A stretch of DNA of 64,000 nt from Vibrio sp. NTOU-M3 (GCF_040869035.1 NZ_CP162100.1:1054001-1118000); one strand, 5' to 3'; shown: positions 45,817 through 56,567, counted from the first letter of the stretch. Made by a program: numbers and translations. Notes: generated from the sequence alone by a model not told the origin.

Positions 45817-47427
45817 ATGCTAACAGGCAAAATTCGTAATCAGATCGACCAAGTTTGGGAAATGTTTTGGACAGGCGGCGTCGCTAACCCCATCTCAGTG
45901 ATTGAGCAGATCTCCTACCTGCTGTTTATTCGTCGTTTAGACGAACTGCAAAAGACCGCAGAGCGTCGTAGCCAAGCCACAGGTCTACCGCTAACTAACC
46001 CAACCTTTGGCCCAGACGAGCAAGCCCTGCGCTGGAGTAACTTCAAAGATAAAGATCCAGACGTCATGATGGAAGTCGTCCGTGATCGTGTATTCCCCAA
46101 AATCAAAACGCTGCAAAACGAAGGTAGTTTTGCCGAGCACATGAAAGATGCGATTTTCATGATCCCATCGGCCAAACTACTCGATCAGGTCGTGCAATTG
46201 CTCAGCGCCATTAACATGGACGACAAAGACACCAAGGGCGATTTATACGAATACCTGCTCGGTAAGCTGCAACAATCGGGTGTAAACGGTCAGTTTCGTA
46301 CCCCACGAAATATCATCCGAATGATGGTCGAGTTAATGCAGCCCAAAGTGGGCGATACCATTTGTGATCCCTCATCAGGGACTTGTGGTTTCTTGATGGC
46401 GGCGGTTGAGTACGTTGAAGAGCATCACGCGAAAGAAGTCAACAAACCGGAAAACCGTAAGCACTTTAATAATGAAATGTTTACTGGCTTTGACTTTGAT
46501 AGACACATGCTGCGCATCGGTGTCATGAACATGCTACTGCATGGGATTGAGAACCCATCGGTGCATTACCGTGATAGCTTGCAAGATCAAGGCAATGAGA
46601 ATATCTCAGAAGCCTACAGCCTCATCCTGGCTAACCCCCCATTCAAAGGCTCGGTGGATTTTGACATCGTCGCACCAGATTTGCTGCGTGCACTGGGTAA
46701 GAACCCTATTGTTAAAAAATCGGCCCCTAAGTTCAAAACCGAAATCGATGAACAGGGCAACGAAATTCAAGTTGAGGTGAAACAGAAGGGTCCAACCGAA
46801 AAGTCTGAACTGCTGTTTTTAGCCTTGATTCTGCGTATGCTCAAAGTCGGTGGCCGAGCAGCGGTGATTGTGCCGGATGGCGTTCTTTTTGGCTCCACCA
46901 AATCTCATAAGAGCATTCGTGAGAAAATCGTTAACGAGCAGAAGCTGGAAGCGGTGATCTCTTTACCTTCAGGGGTGTTCAAGCCGTATGCAGGAGTAAG
47001 TACTGCGATTCTTATCTTCACCAAAACCAACAGTGGCGGTACAGATAACGTTTGGTTCTACGATATGCAGGCCGATGGTTACTCACTGGATGATAAGCGC
47101 TCACCGCTTTTCAAGGATGGTGAAACACCCACGCACGAGCAAAGCAATATTGCCGATATCATCGCTCGCTTTAAAACCCTCACCAATGCCGACAATACGC
47201 CGAACAGCGATAGCCCAGAATACCAGCGTAAGAGAACCGAGCAGAGCTTTATGGTGCCGGTATCAAACATCACCAATAACGACTTCGATCTAAGCATCAA
47301 CCGCTACAAAGAAGTGGTGTATGAAGAGGTACAATACGATGCGCCGCAAGATATTCTGAAGCGAATTAAAACCCTGCAAGAGAAGATGGCGAAGGGTGTG
47401 GTTGAGTTAGAAGGGTTGCTTAAATGA
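45817..47427 (+). CDS. hsdM: Type I restriction-modification methyltransferase HsdM
   Basis: A 536-residue N6-adenine methyltransferase. The HsdM N-terminal helical domain (IEQISYLLFIRRLDE) is followed by the SAM-binding motif DPSSGTCGFLMAA near residue 182 and the catalytic motif LANPPFKG near residue 272. It works with HsdS to methylate host sites and with HsdR to restrict foreign DNA. The 3' end overlaps hsdS by 4 bp. It is GC-richer than the RT gene that follows the restriction genes, which suggests separate origins. Confidence 0.94.
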   Translation: MLTGKIRNQIDQVWEMFWTGGVANPISVIEQISYLLFIRRLDELQKTAERRSQATGLPLTNPTFGPDEQALRWSNFKDKDPDVMMEVVRDRVFPKIKTLQNEGSFAEHMKDAIFMIPSAKLLDQVVQLLSAINMDDKDTKGDLYEYLLGKLQQSGVNGQFRTPRNIIRMMVELMQPKVGDTICDPSSGTCGFLMAAVEYVEEHHAKEVNKPENRKHFNNEMFTGFDFDRHMLRIGVMNMLLHGIENPSVHYRDSLQDQGNENISEAYSLILANPPFKGSVDFDIVAPDLLRALGKNPIVKKSAPKFKTEIDEQGNEIQVEVKQKGPTEKSELLFLALILRMLKVGGRAAVIVPDGVLFGSTKSHKSIREKIVNEQKLEAVISLPSGVFKPYAGVSTAILIFTKTNSGGTDNVWFYDMQADGYSLDDKRSPLFKDGETPTHEQSNIADIIARFKTLTNADNTPNSDSPEYQRKRTEQSFMVPVSNITNNDFDLSINRYKEVVYEEVQYDAPQDILKRIKTLQEKMAKGVVELEGLLK

Positions 47428-48641
47428 AGCTAGTAACTTTAGATTCTGTCTTGACTTTTCACCGAGGTATTACGTTTAAGCCTGATGATAAGGTTGAGGT
47501 TGGTAGCAGTGAATCAGTAGTATGTCTTCGAACAAAAAACATCCAAAAAGAGCTTGATGAAAGTGATTTGCTAGCAGTCCCATCAAGCTTCGTTAAGCGT
47601 GATGAATTATATGTAAATCAAGGTGATATTCTTATTTCAACCGCCAATAGTTGGGAGTTGGTTGGAAAATGTGTGCGTGTTGTAAAAACGCGATACAAAT
47701 CAACTATTGGTGGCTTCATTTCACTGTTACGCCCTAAATCTGAGCTAATTGATCCCGATTATTTATTTAGATTTTTATCTATGGATGAGACTCAAGAGCG
47801 CATTCGTCATCTAGGAAAGAAAACCACAAATATTTCAAACTTAGATCGAGTGAGGTTCTTACAGCTACAAATCCCACTCCCCCCACTAGAAACCCAAAAG
47901 AAAATCGCGGCGGTGCTCGAAAAAGCCGACCAACTGCGTAAATACGGTAAGCTTTTGGAGCAAGAGCTAAACAGCCTCGCTCAGTCAGTGTTTATTGATA
48001 TGTTTGGTGATCCGGTAACGAACCCGAAGGGGTGGGATAAAACACAACTGTCAGCAATTGTCGATGAGTTCTTAGGTGGGAAAAGCTTAGTTGCTGCTGA
48101 TGACCAAAATACAGAGTACAAAAATCGAGTTCTAAAGATTAGCGCTGTAACATCAGGTGAATTTAAGCCTAGAGAGTCTAAACCACTGCCTAATGATTAT
48201 GAACCTCAAGTTGAGCACTTTGTTAAAGCAGGAGATTTGTTATTTAGCCGGGCTAATACGACAGAGTTGGTAGGTGCGACAACAATGGTTTTTGATGAGC
48301 ATACAGGCTTAGTTCTACCCGATAAGCTATGGCGTTTTGTATGGAAAGACGAGAAGTCACTTTCTCCAGTATTCATATGGCAACAGTTATGCGAAGCTGG
48401 TGTTAGAAAGGAAATTAGTAAACTTTCATCCGGTTCTGGCGGCTCAATGAAGAACATCTCGAAAGGGAAGTTAAATACTCTTCAAATAATTTTTCCTCCT
48501 TTGGAGTTACAACAAAAATTTGAACGTATTTATCTGAAACTAAGAGTTGAACTGAGCAATAACCAACAGCAAATTAAATTTGCCGATCAAGCTTTCAACG
48601 CCCTTATGCAAAAAGCCTTTAAAGGCGAGCTAACACTATAA
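47424..48641 (+). CDS. hsdS: Type I restriction specificity subunit HsdS
   Basis: A 405-residue subunit with the usual two target-recognition domains (residues about 1-145 and 200-345), each followed by a conserved helical region: LPPLETQKKIAAVLEKADQLR near 155 and FPPLELQQKFERIYLKL near 355. The two TRDs set a bipartite recognition sequence that cannot be read from the gene. It overlaps hsdM by 4 bp; hsdR follows after 39 bp. Confidence 0.93.
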   Translation: MKLVTLDSVLTFHRGITFKPDDKVEVGSSESVVCLRTKNIQKELDESDLLAVPSSFVKRDELYVNQGDILISTANSWELVGKCVRVVKTRYKSTIGGFISLLRPKSELIDPDYLFRFLSMDETQERIRHLGKKTTNISNLDRVRFLQLQIPLPPLETQKKIAAVLEKADQLRKYGKLLEQELNSLAQSVFIDMFGDPVTNPKGWDKTQLSAIVDEFLGGKSLVAADDQNTEYKNRVLKISAVTSGEFKPRESKPLPNDYEPQVEHFVKAGDLLFSRANTTELVGATTMVFDEHTGLVLPDKLWRFVWKDEKSLSPVFIWQQLCEAGVRKEISKLSSGSGGSMKNISKGKLNTLQIIFPPLELQQKFERIYLKLRVELSNNQQQIKFADQAFNALMQKAFKGELTL

Positions 48642-48680
48642 CGAATACTAAAAAGAATAATGATATAAAAAGGAATTTCA

Positions 48681-51600
48681 ATGTCAGAGACGGTTGATTC
48701 AAAAGACGCTCAAGGCTCTATTGTTCACAAGAGTAACTTTGCGTTTATGGACGTTGCCCGCAGCGGTGGCAGCGATGTATACACCACGCGTTGTGCCGAA
48801 ATACAAACTCGCGCCAAAAATGCGGAGCGCAACATCAAGACCGATCCGCGCATTGCTGGTTTCTATGCCCGCAATGCCTTGGAGTTAATGGTTGAAACCG
48901 TATTTGACATTGATAACTGGCTAGCCCGTCCTCGCCATGATGCGACTTTAATGTCGCTGATCCATGACAGTGGCTTTAAGCAAAGCCTCACCACCAACCT
49001 ATTTCCTAAGCTCAAGCTGGTGATTAAGCTGGGTAACGAGGCGGTACACAGCAAAACCACACTGCCACAGCGTGATGCCCTGCAAGCGGTGAAAGAGCTG
49101 CACCATGTACTGTATTGGTTTATTCGCACTTACACCCCTAATCTTGATCGCAGTCAGTTTGTGGTTCCGCCTTTTGATGAAGCGTTGATCCCGCAACAAG
49201 TCTCAATTGATGCGGCAGTGGCGACCAAAGCACTAAGCAGCATCAAACGGGTTCAAGAGCTAGAGAAGCTGCTAGAGCAAGAGGATAAAGTCGGGCGTGA
49301 CGCTTACCTCAAGCAGCTCAAAGAAAACGAGGCGCTCAAAGCCGCAAACCAAACCTTACTGGAGCAGATAGAACACGCCAAGCAAAGTGCGCAAAAAGTC
49401 ACCGATGCCCACGATTATAACGAGGCAGAAACACGCACGTATCTTATTGATGTGCTTCTCCATGAAGCAGGTTGGAAACTCGAGCATAAGCGAGACCGTG
49501 AATACCCTGTATCTGGCATGCCCATTTCGCAGGCCAACCCTAATGGCAATGGCTTTGTTGACTACGTTCTATGGGGAGATGACGGTACAGCGTTAGCGGT
49601 TGTTGAAGCCAAACGCACTCACCGCCGAGCCGAAGATGGGCAACAACAAGCCAAGCTTTACGCCGATTGTTTAGAAAAACAGTGTGGTGTGCGTCCGGTG
49701 ATTTTTTACACCAACGGCTATGAAACGTATCTGTGGGATGACCATTTTTACTCGCCACGTCAAGTTCAAGGCTTTTACACCAAAGCCGAACTTGAGCTTA
49801 TGGTAAAACGCCGCACCGACCGCAAACCTTTCTTTGAAAATGGCCAACCGAACAGCAATCTGGTGATTAACAACGACATCACCAACCGCCATTATCAAAA
49901 ATCGGCCATCACCAAACTATTGCAAGACTTTGAGCTAGAACATGAGCGCAAAGGGCTATTCGTGATGGCGACGGGGACGGGCAAAACTCGTACCGTGATC
50001 AGCCTTGTCGATTTATTGGTGAAGAATAATTGGGTTAAGAACATTCTGTTTCTTGCTGACCGTAATGCACTACTGACCCAAGCCAAGAAGAACTTTGTTA
50101 AGCTACTGCCTCGTGTCAGTTGCTCAATTCTTGACTCCAGCCAAAGCAAAAACAACATTGATAGTCGTTTGTACTTCTCGACATACCCAACCATGAAGAA
50201 TTTGCTTGATCGTGGCGCGAATGAGCGACCCTTTGGCGTCGGTCATTTCGATTTAATCGTGGTGGATGAAGCGCACCGTTCGGTCTACTCTAAATATCGT
50301 CAAATCTTTGAGTATTTTGATGGCTTCTTAGTGGGCTTAACCGCGACCCCCAAAGATGAAGTTGAAAAAGACACTTATGGCATTTTTGACCTGCAAAAAG
50401 GAATGCCAACCTACGCTTATGAAGACGAAAAAGCGTATGACCAAGGTTTTCTTGTGCCGCCAACCAAGATTTCTGTCGCGACCAAGTTCCTACGTGAAGG
50501 TGTGAAGTACAAAGACTTATCACCAGAAGAGCAAGAAGAGTGGGAAAACAAAGCTGAGCTGCAAGACAGAGATGAAGTATTGCCATCGGAGGTTAACAAG
50601 TTCTTATTTAACCAAGATACTGCCGAGAAGATGTTTGCTCAGTTAATGAGTAAAGACGAACGTGGCGGTATCCATGTTGAAGGTGGTGATGTGATTGGCA
50701 AAACCATCATCTTTGCTGCTAACAATGATCATGCGCTTTTCCTTGAGAAAATGTTCAATAAGAACTATCCCAAGTGGGCTGGCAAGCTAGCGCGAGTGAT
50801 CACCTTCAAAGAAACTTATGCTCAAAGCTTAATTGATGAATTCAGCGGCGACGAGAACGAACGTAAAGACTTTGACCCGAAAAACCCTACCTGCCGGATT
50901 GCTATTTCGGTCGACATGCTTGATACCGGGATCGACGTGCCTGAAGTGGTTAACCTAGTGTTCTACAAAGTGGTGCGCTCTAAAGTCAAATTCACCCAGA
51001 TGATTGGCCGCGGAACACGTTTGTGTAAAGACCTGTTTGGTCCGAATGACGATAAGAAAACGTTTAAGGTGTTTGATTACTGTCAGAACTTTGAATACTT
51101 CGATGCGAACCCGGAAGGTTTACCTGTAGGCGTCGCGAAACCCGTGACTCAACAGGTGTTCGAAAAACGCGTTTTACTCAGCACATTACTTAACAGCAAG
51201 TTGAATAATGAAGATTTCCGCGAACAAAACCCAGAAGACTGCGAGCGCTATTCTGAGTTAAACCGTTACCAACTGGATATGTTGCATCACATTGTCAGCG
51301 GGATGAATCTCGATAACTTTATCGTAAGGCCGAAGCGTCGAGCGATTGAGCCGTTTTTAGACCGTAAGTATTGGGATAGCATTGATGATGCGAAGTTTAC
51401 TGAGCTAGAGGATCAGATTTCACAGCTGCCAACGGAAGCGGAAGCCTTTAATTCTGATGAGCAACTTAATCACCTATCACACCGCTTTGATAGCTTAGTG
51501 TTAACCATGCAGTTAGACCTGTTAGAGAAAGGGATGATCGCTGAAACGCTTCGTGGAAGAGTGATCGAGTTCGCCGAGCAGTTAGAAGCCAAATCAACCA

Positions 51601-52310
51601 TTCCAGCAGTACAGGCTCAGTTAGCGCTCATTCAAGATGTTCAGACTCAAGAATTTTGGCAAGACATCCACTTAGTCACGCTGGAAGAGCTACGCCGTAA
51701 ATTACGCAATCTCATGTTTGCGTTGGACAAAGATAAAAAAGAGATGGTGTACACCAACTTTGAAGACGAAGTTCAAGGTGTCCATGACGTGACCAACGTA
51801 TACAAGAGCCCGAGTGTTGATTTGGCCCAGTACCGCAAAAAAATTGAGCTCTATATTAAAGGCCACCAAGATCATTTAACAATCCAAAAGTTAAAGCGCA
51901 ATAAGGCCATCACACAAGCAGATTTGGATGTTTTAGAAGGATTGCTATTGGAAGCGAGTGGGATTAGCGATGTTGAAACTTACCGTGAGAAAATCTTACA
52001 AGAGAAGCCTCTAGGTACCTTTATTCGCCAATTAGTCGGTTTAGATCAGAATGCGGCTAGAGAAGCATTTAGTGCCTTTCTCGATGAAGCGTCTTATAAC
52101 GCTGAACAGATTGAATTCATCGACCAAGTGATCGATTACCTCGTCAACAACGGGATTCTCGATATGTCACAACTTTTCGAGCCACCCTTTACTGATAACC
52201 ACGGCGAAAGCGCCTACGGCTTTTTTGATGAAGGCACCGTAGTGGAGTTGTTTGGGGTGATTCGCAAAGTGAACGCGAATGCCGTGGTTGCAGATAGCCA
52301 GAGTGCATAG
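48681..52310 (+). CDS. hsdR: Type I restriction endonuclease subunit HsdR
   Basis: A 1209-residue motor nuclease. An N-terminal DUF4145 domain (residues about 25-150) and a coiled coil precede the HSDR_N nuclease region with VVEAKRTHR near residue 305. The SF2 helicase follows with MATGTGKTRT near 428, VVDEAHRS near 527, GLTATPKDE and GRGTRLCKDLFG, then an EcoEI-type C-terminal domain. It translocates and cuts unmethylated DNA with HsdM and HsdS. All motifs appear intact. Confidence 0.94.
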   Translation: MSETVDSKDAQGSIVHKSNFAFMDVARSGGSDVYTTRCAEIQTRAKNAERNIKTDPRIAGFYARNALELMVETVFDIDNWLARPRHDATLMSLIHDSGFKQSLTTNLFPKLKLVIKLGNEAVHSKTTLPQRDALQAVKELHHVLYWFIRTYTPNLDRSQFVVPPFDEALIPQQVSIDAAVATKALSSIKRVQELEKLLEQEDKVGRDAYLKQLKENEALKAANQTLLEQIEHAKQSAQKVTDAHDYNEAETRTYLIDVLLHEAGWKLEHKRDREYPVSGMPISQANPNGNGFVDYVLWGDDGTALAVVEAKRTHRRAEDGQQQAKLYADCLEKQCGVRPVIFYTNGYETYLWDDHFYSPRQVQGFYTKAELELMVKRRTDRKPFFENGQPNSNLVINNDITNRHYQKSAITKLLQDFELEHERKGLFVMATGTGKTRTVISLVDLLVKNNWVKNILFLADRNALLTQAKKNFVKLLPRVSCSILDSSQSKNNIDSRLYFSTYPTMKNLLDRGANERPFGVGHFDLIVVDEAHRSVYSKYRQIFEYFDGFLVGLTATPKDEVEKDTYGIFDLQKGMPTYAYEDEKAYDQGFLVPPTKISVATKFLREGVKYKDLSPEEQEEWENKAELQDRDEVLPSEVNKFLFNQDTAEKMFAQLMSKDERGGIHVEGGDVIGKTIIFAANNDHALFLEKMFNKNYPKWAGKLARVITFKETYAQSLIDEFSGDENERKDFDPKNPTCRIAISVDMLDTGIDVPEVVNLVFYKVVRSKVKFTQMIGRGTRLCKDLFGPNDDKKTFKVFDYCQNFEYFDANPEGLPVGVAKPVTQQVFEKRVLLSTLLNSKLNNEDFREQNPEDCERYSELNRYQLDMLHHIVSGMNLDNFIVRPKRRAIEPFLDRKYWDSIDDAKFTELEDQISQLPTEAEAFNSDEQLNHLSHRFDSLVLTMQLDLLEKGMIAETLRGRVIEFAEQLEAKSTIPAVQAQLALIQDVQTQEFWQDIHLVTLEELRRKLRNLMFALDKDKKEMVYTNFEDEVQGVHDVTNVYKSPSVDLAQYRKKIELYIKGHQDHLTIQKLKRNKAITQADLDVLEGLLLEASGISDVETYREKILQEKPLGTFIRQLVGLDQNAAREAFSAFLDEASYNAEQIEFIDQVIDYLVNNGILDMSQLFEPPFTDNHGESAYGFFDEGTVVELFGVIRKVNANAVVADSQSA

Positions 52311-52327
52311 GATTTAATTGATAGAAA

Positions 52328-55300
52328 ATGAAATTACTTGATAGAAAATATTACAATCTTCAGCCAAAATGGTCCTATATAAGTGATAAGTATATATTAG
52401 GGTTAGCATGGAAAAAGTCTGATGGATTTATTAGAAGCCATAACTGGTATGCTGACTTATTGTCGTTAGATAATACTACTTTTAGTATTGGTAATAAGAT
52501 TGATTATTGGTCAAATAAAATTAAAGAACCTAATTTTAGCAATAATGAATTGCATTTAATCCCTGCACCTAAATCTGCAAAGTGGTTTATTGAAAAGGCA
52601 AAGAAAAGTCAAAAACCAAAGTGGACTCAAAAGAAAGAAGATCGAAAACTTCGGCCATTAGCGAATATTGATATTGAAGACCAGACTATTGCAACTGCAA
52701 TTACAATGTGTCTTGCAGATGCCCTTGAAACAAGGCAAAAAAATTGTTCCCTGATAGAGCAAGACTATACAGATCATATTACTAATTGTGTCGTAAGTTA
52801 TGGTAACCGTTTGTTGTGTGATTGGGAAAACGGCGTTGCTAGATTTAGATGGGGAGGGAGTGAATTTTATAGGAAATACTCTTCTGACTATCGAGCTTTT
52901 TTACAAAGACCTATATCAATTGGTCGAGAGACACAAAAAAAAGTGAGTACTGCTGACGAAGTTTATATCGTAAATATAGATCTGAAAAACTTTTTTGGCT
53001 CAATAAAAATAGATTTGTTATTTGACCAGCTGGAACGAATAGCATCGAAACATTATGAGAATGAGAATAAATCAAACTATGTGCATGATTCAATGTTTTG
53101 GATTAGAGCAAAGAGTGTATTTAGTTGGGACTGGTCAACAGACTCAAAAAAAATTGCTGATAGTTTAGATATACCAACATCGGTAGGTTTACCGCAAGGT
53201 TTAGCATCTTCAGGAGCTTTATCTAATGCGTACTTGATTGGCTTTGATGAAAAAATAGTAGAAAAAGTAGGAAGTGAAATAAGTGACAGTAAAATTAAAT
53301 TACATGACTACTGTAGGTATGTTGATGACCTTCGATTTGTAGTTTCTGGTGAGTCTATAGATAAAGAACATATAAAGAACACTATTGAAAATTTTGTTCA
53401 AGAGTTTTTAGATGAAGATTTGCATCAAAATAGTGATGACACTGCTTCAGAACAACAAGTATTAAAAATAAATGATTCTAAAACTCAAGTTTTCGAACTA
53501 GCAGACTTAGATAATTGGAGTAGTTTGACAAATAGGGTTAACGAATTACAAGATCATATTGGCCCATCTGGTGTGCCAGATAGAGATACCCTAGAGTCAA
53601 GTATACCTGCACTCCAACAATTACTTCAAATAGAATCTGATGATGTTCTCCAAGAATTCGAAAAAGAATTCTCAGATCTTAGTGTAGGCAATGCTATTAA
53701 AATTGAATCAATTAGAAAGTTTTCTGCTAATAGATTAAGTTCAACTTTTATAGAAAAAAGAAAAATTTTGTCAGAAACAGAGAAAATTCAACAAGATAAT
53801 GAGTCTCGTGTTATCGCTAAAAAGCTACTGTCAACTTGGTTGAAAGATCCATCCGTGATGGTTTTACTTCGCAAAGCTATAGAAATAAATCCATCGGTGT
53901 CTCTTTATGAAAAAATATTCGAACAGGTAGTAAGTAGGGTATTAAGTAGAGGAAGTGTAGAAGATAAATATATCATGATTTATATCATGTCTGATATATT
54001 TAGGAGCTCTGTAGATCTTTACCGAAAATTAGATTCTAGTAGAGTAAAAAATTATAAATATTTTATTAGCCTAATTACCTCTCTTGCACAGAAAATCTTA
54101 TCAAGTCGAGCTAGGCTTCCAGAATATATAAACTCTCAAGCATTGTTTTATCTTATTGTTGTTAAGCAGCCATTCTTTGATACGAAGAAAACTACACCAA
54201 GAATTGAAAGGCTTCATAAGGTATTAATGAAGCAACGCTTGATGGATATTGATGAAGATGATGGGTATTTATTTGAGCTTGCCTCTCAAATCAATGATGA
54301 CTATCAAAGCAATGTGACATTTTTACTTTCTCATTCTGAACATAGTCTGGCGTTAGATAAAATTATAGAAATGTATGCATTCCATGGCGGTAAATTTTGG
54401 CTTTTTCTTTGGGAAGAAATGTCAAGGGTGAACACAGAAAGATATCTTGAAAAGTATCGTTGGGCCATTCCAACTTTAAATAAAAAAACTAAACCTAGTG
54501 GTACTAGTCATTTTCTTTCATCAATTACTAGCTTTGATGATAACCCATTCAAGTATGAGCACTCTTTATTGAAATTAGGCATTGAATTGGCGAAAAAAAT
54601 AAGAGATGGTGAGCCAGGAGAGTGGTTACATAGATCTCCTCATGAAATTAAAGTTAACTTACATGGAACCCAGTCTTGGGGGGATATTTGGAAAAGTTAT
54701 ACAGAAATAAAATGCGAATTGGAACCTAAAGGGCAAGACTATTTTGACCCTAGATATAAGACGCCAGACTGGTTAACTAGCTCTTCGGACTATGCAGAAG
54801 AGTTAACTGAAACTGATGAGCAGAGAGTTTATTGGATTTGCAGCTTACTAAGAGGTGCTGCACTAGGTAATGTTGATTACACACAAAGAAATGACTTGAA
54901 ACCGGATGAACTAAAATATTCTGGAATTCGAACTCAATGGCTTAAAAGACGAATGGGAATGTTGCATTCGCCAGAGTCTATAGTTGGTACGTACGGTACT
55001 ATTAGTGATTGGTTTGCACATCTGCTCCAACATGGCCTTCAGTGGCCAGGATTTTCTTCTTCATATATTGAAGAAGATGAGATACTTTCTATTAAGAACT
55101 TAGATGATTTTGCAAATTGTTTGAAGAAGAGGTTGGAAAAGTTAGAGACTTATGTGTGTAGGTCTTCTGATGTACCATCTTTACCTACGGTTATGAATAG
55201 ACCTGAGCTAAAGAAAGATCTATTCAGAGTTGTGACAGTGCAGCAGTTATTTCCTAAGGACAAAGACTTTCACTTATCTGATGTAACTCTCGATCATCCT

Positions 55301-56068
55301 AATATTAGATGGAAGCACCGTGAGCATTTGGCAGAGATATGTAAGTTAACAGAACAAACCTTGAGTGCAAAATTAAGAACAGAATCGCGAGATTACGAAA
55401 GTACAGCAGATTTGATCGTTTTTTCTGAGGTTGCTGTTCATCCTGATGATGAGGACATTATTCGAGGACTAGCACTCAGAACTAAAGCTATAGTTTTTGC
55501 TGGTTTTGTATTTACTAAACATGATGACCAAATTGTTAACAAGGCTCGCTGGATAATTCCGGACAAAGCCGAGTTTGGTATGCAGTGGCGCATTCGAGAT
55601 CAAGGTAAATACCATATGACGGATGGTGAATTATCGTTAGGAGTTAGGAGCTATAGACCGTGTCAGCACATCATTGAAATCTTGGGTAGTCCAGAAGGAC
55701 CCTTTAAGATAACTGGCGCTATTTGTTATGATGCAACGGATATTCAATTAGCTGCTGACTTGAGAGACAAAACTGATATGTTTGTAATTGCAGCACACAA
55801 TAAAGATGTAAATACATTTGACAATATGGCTTCCGCTCTTCAATGGCACATGTATCAGCACATTGTGATTACCAATACTGGCGAATATGGTGGCTCTACA
55901 ATGCAGGCGCCTTATAAAGAGAGCTACCATAAGTTGATCTCGCATGCTCATGGAGCCAACCAGATAGCGATTAGTACTGCTGATATTGACCTTGCTGCAT
56001 TTAGACGAAGAGTAAAAGAATACAAAAAAACAAAAGCTCAGCCTGCTGGCTTTGCTCGAAAACATTAA
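52328..56068 (+). CDS. Defence-associated reverse transcriptase fused to nitrilase (DRT type 1-like)
   Basis: A 1246-residue protein, AT-rich relative to its neighbours. The RT domain (residues about 60-400) shows motif A VNIDLKNFFGS near 218, motif B GLPQGLASSGALSNAYL near 288 and motif C YCRYVDDLRF near 328. A long helical middle region follows. The C terminus (about 1020-1240) is nitrilase-like: FSEVAVH (Glu), a lysine in the NKARWIIPD region and GAICYDATD (Cys). The RT-nitrilase pairing defines the UG1/DRT type 1 antiphage family, usually with a small membrane protein; one follows after 8 bp. The active sites look intact. Confidence 0.87.
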   Translation: MKLLDRKYYNLQPKWSYISDKYILGLAWKKSDGFIRSHNWYADLLSLDNTTFSIGNKIDYWSNKIKEPNFSNNELHLIPAPKSAKWFIEKAKKSQKPKWTQKKEDRKLRPLANIDIEDQTIATAITMCLADALETRQKNCSLIEQDYTDHITNCVVSYGNRLLCDWENGVARFRWGGSEFYRKYSSDYRAFLQRPISIGRETQKKVSTADEVYIVNIDLKNFFGSIKIDLLFDQLERIASKHYENENKSNYVHDSMFWIRAKSVFSWDWSTDSKKIADSLDIPTSVGLPQGLASSGALSNAYLIGFDEKIVEKVGSEISDSKIKLHDYCRYVDDLRFVVSGESIDKEHIKNTIENFVQEFLDEDLHQNSDDTASEQQVLKINDSKTQVFELADLDNWSSLTNRVNELQDHIGPSGVPDRDTLESSIPALQQLLQIESDDVLQEFEKEFSDLSVGNAIKIESIRKFSANRLSSTFIEKRKILSETEKIQQDNESRVIAKKLLSTWLKDPSVMVLLRKAIEINPSVSLYEKIFEQVVSRVLSRGSVEDKYIMIYIMSDIFRSSVDLYRKLDSSRVKNYKYFISLITSLAQKILSSRARLPEYINSQALFYLIVVKQPFFDTKKTTPRIERLHKVLMKQRLMDIDEDDGYLFELASQINDDYQSNVTFLLSHSEHSLALDKIIEMYAFHGGKFWLFLWEEMSRVNTERYLEKYRWAIPTLNKKTKPSGTSHFLSSITSFDDNPFKYEHSLLKLGIELAKKIRDGEPGEWLHRSPHEIKVNLHGTQSWGDIWKSYTEIKCELEPKGQDYFDPRYKTPDWLTSSSDYAEELTETDEQRVYWICSLLRGAALGNVDYTQRNDLKPDELKYSGIRTQWLKRRMGMLHSPESIVGTYGTISDWFAHLLQHGLQWPGFSSSYIEEDEILSIKNLDDFANCLKKRLEKLETYVCRSSDVPSLPTVMNRPELKKDLFRVVTVQQLFPKDKDFHLSDVTLDHPNIRWKHREHLAEICKLTEQTLSAKLRTESRDYESTADLIVFSEVAVHPDDEDIIRGLALRTKAIVFAGFVFTKHDDQIVNKARWIIPDKAEFGMQWRIRDQGKYHMTDGELSLGVRSYRPCQHIIEILGSPEGPFKITGAICYDATDIQLAADLRDKTDMFVIAAHNKDVNTFDNMASALQWHMYQHIVITNTGEYGGSTMQAPYKESYHKLISHAHGANQIAISTADIDLAAFRRRVKEYKKTKAQPAGFARKH

Positions 56069-56076
56069 GAGGTATT

Positions 56077-56553
56077 ATGGATACATTAGTTAAGCTTGCT
56101 ACAATTTTTTCTCCTTTAATAAGTGCTGGTGTTGCTATTTGGGCTATTTGCGTCGCAACTAAGACTATTCAAGAAAATAAAGAGATTGCGAAAAAATCTG
56201 TTGCTGACACGGCTTATCACACATATTTACAGCTAGCAATGGATCACCCCGACTTTGCTAAGGGTTATATCGCAGATGCAAGAAATGAAAAGGATCCTAT
56301 TTATGACAAATATGTTTGGTATATAGCCCGAATGATGTTTTGTTTTGAACAGATAGCAGAGGTAGAAGGAAACCTTAAAGACAGCACTTGGTATAAAACT
56401 TTAATCAAGCACGTTGGTTTTCACTTAGAGCACTTTGATAAATCCAATGCCGTAGAGGAGGAGTTATATATTCAACCTCTCTTAGATATTATTCTCTTAA
56501 GTCTTCAAAAAAAACGACATAGAAATGTGACTCCAAGCAAAAAGTGTTGTTAA
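56077..56553 (+). CDS. Small membrane protein partnering the RT-nitrilase
   Basis: A 158-residue protein with one N-terminal membrane helix (residues about 6-27, FSPLISAGVAIWAICVATK) and a soluble helical domain. It starts 8 bp after the RT-nitrilase stop, so it is cotranscribed. DRT type 1 loci carry such a short membrane protein; homology to the known one has not been tested here. Confidence 0.7.
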   Translation: MDTLVKLATIFSPLISAGVAIWAICVATKTIQENKEIAKKSVADTAYHTYLQLAMDHPDFAKGYIADARNEKDPIYDKYVWYIARMMFCFEQIAEVEGNLKDSTWYKTLIKHVGFHLEHFDKSNAVEEELYIQPLLDIILLSLQKKRHRNVTPSKKCC

Positions 56554-56567
56554 AACGAGTGGTTTTT

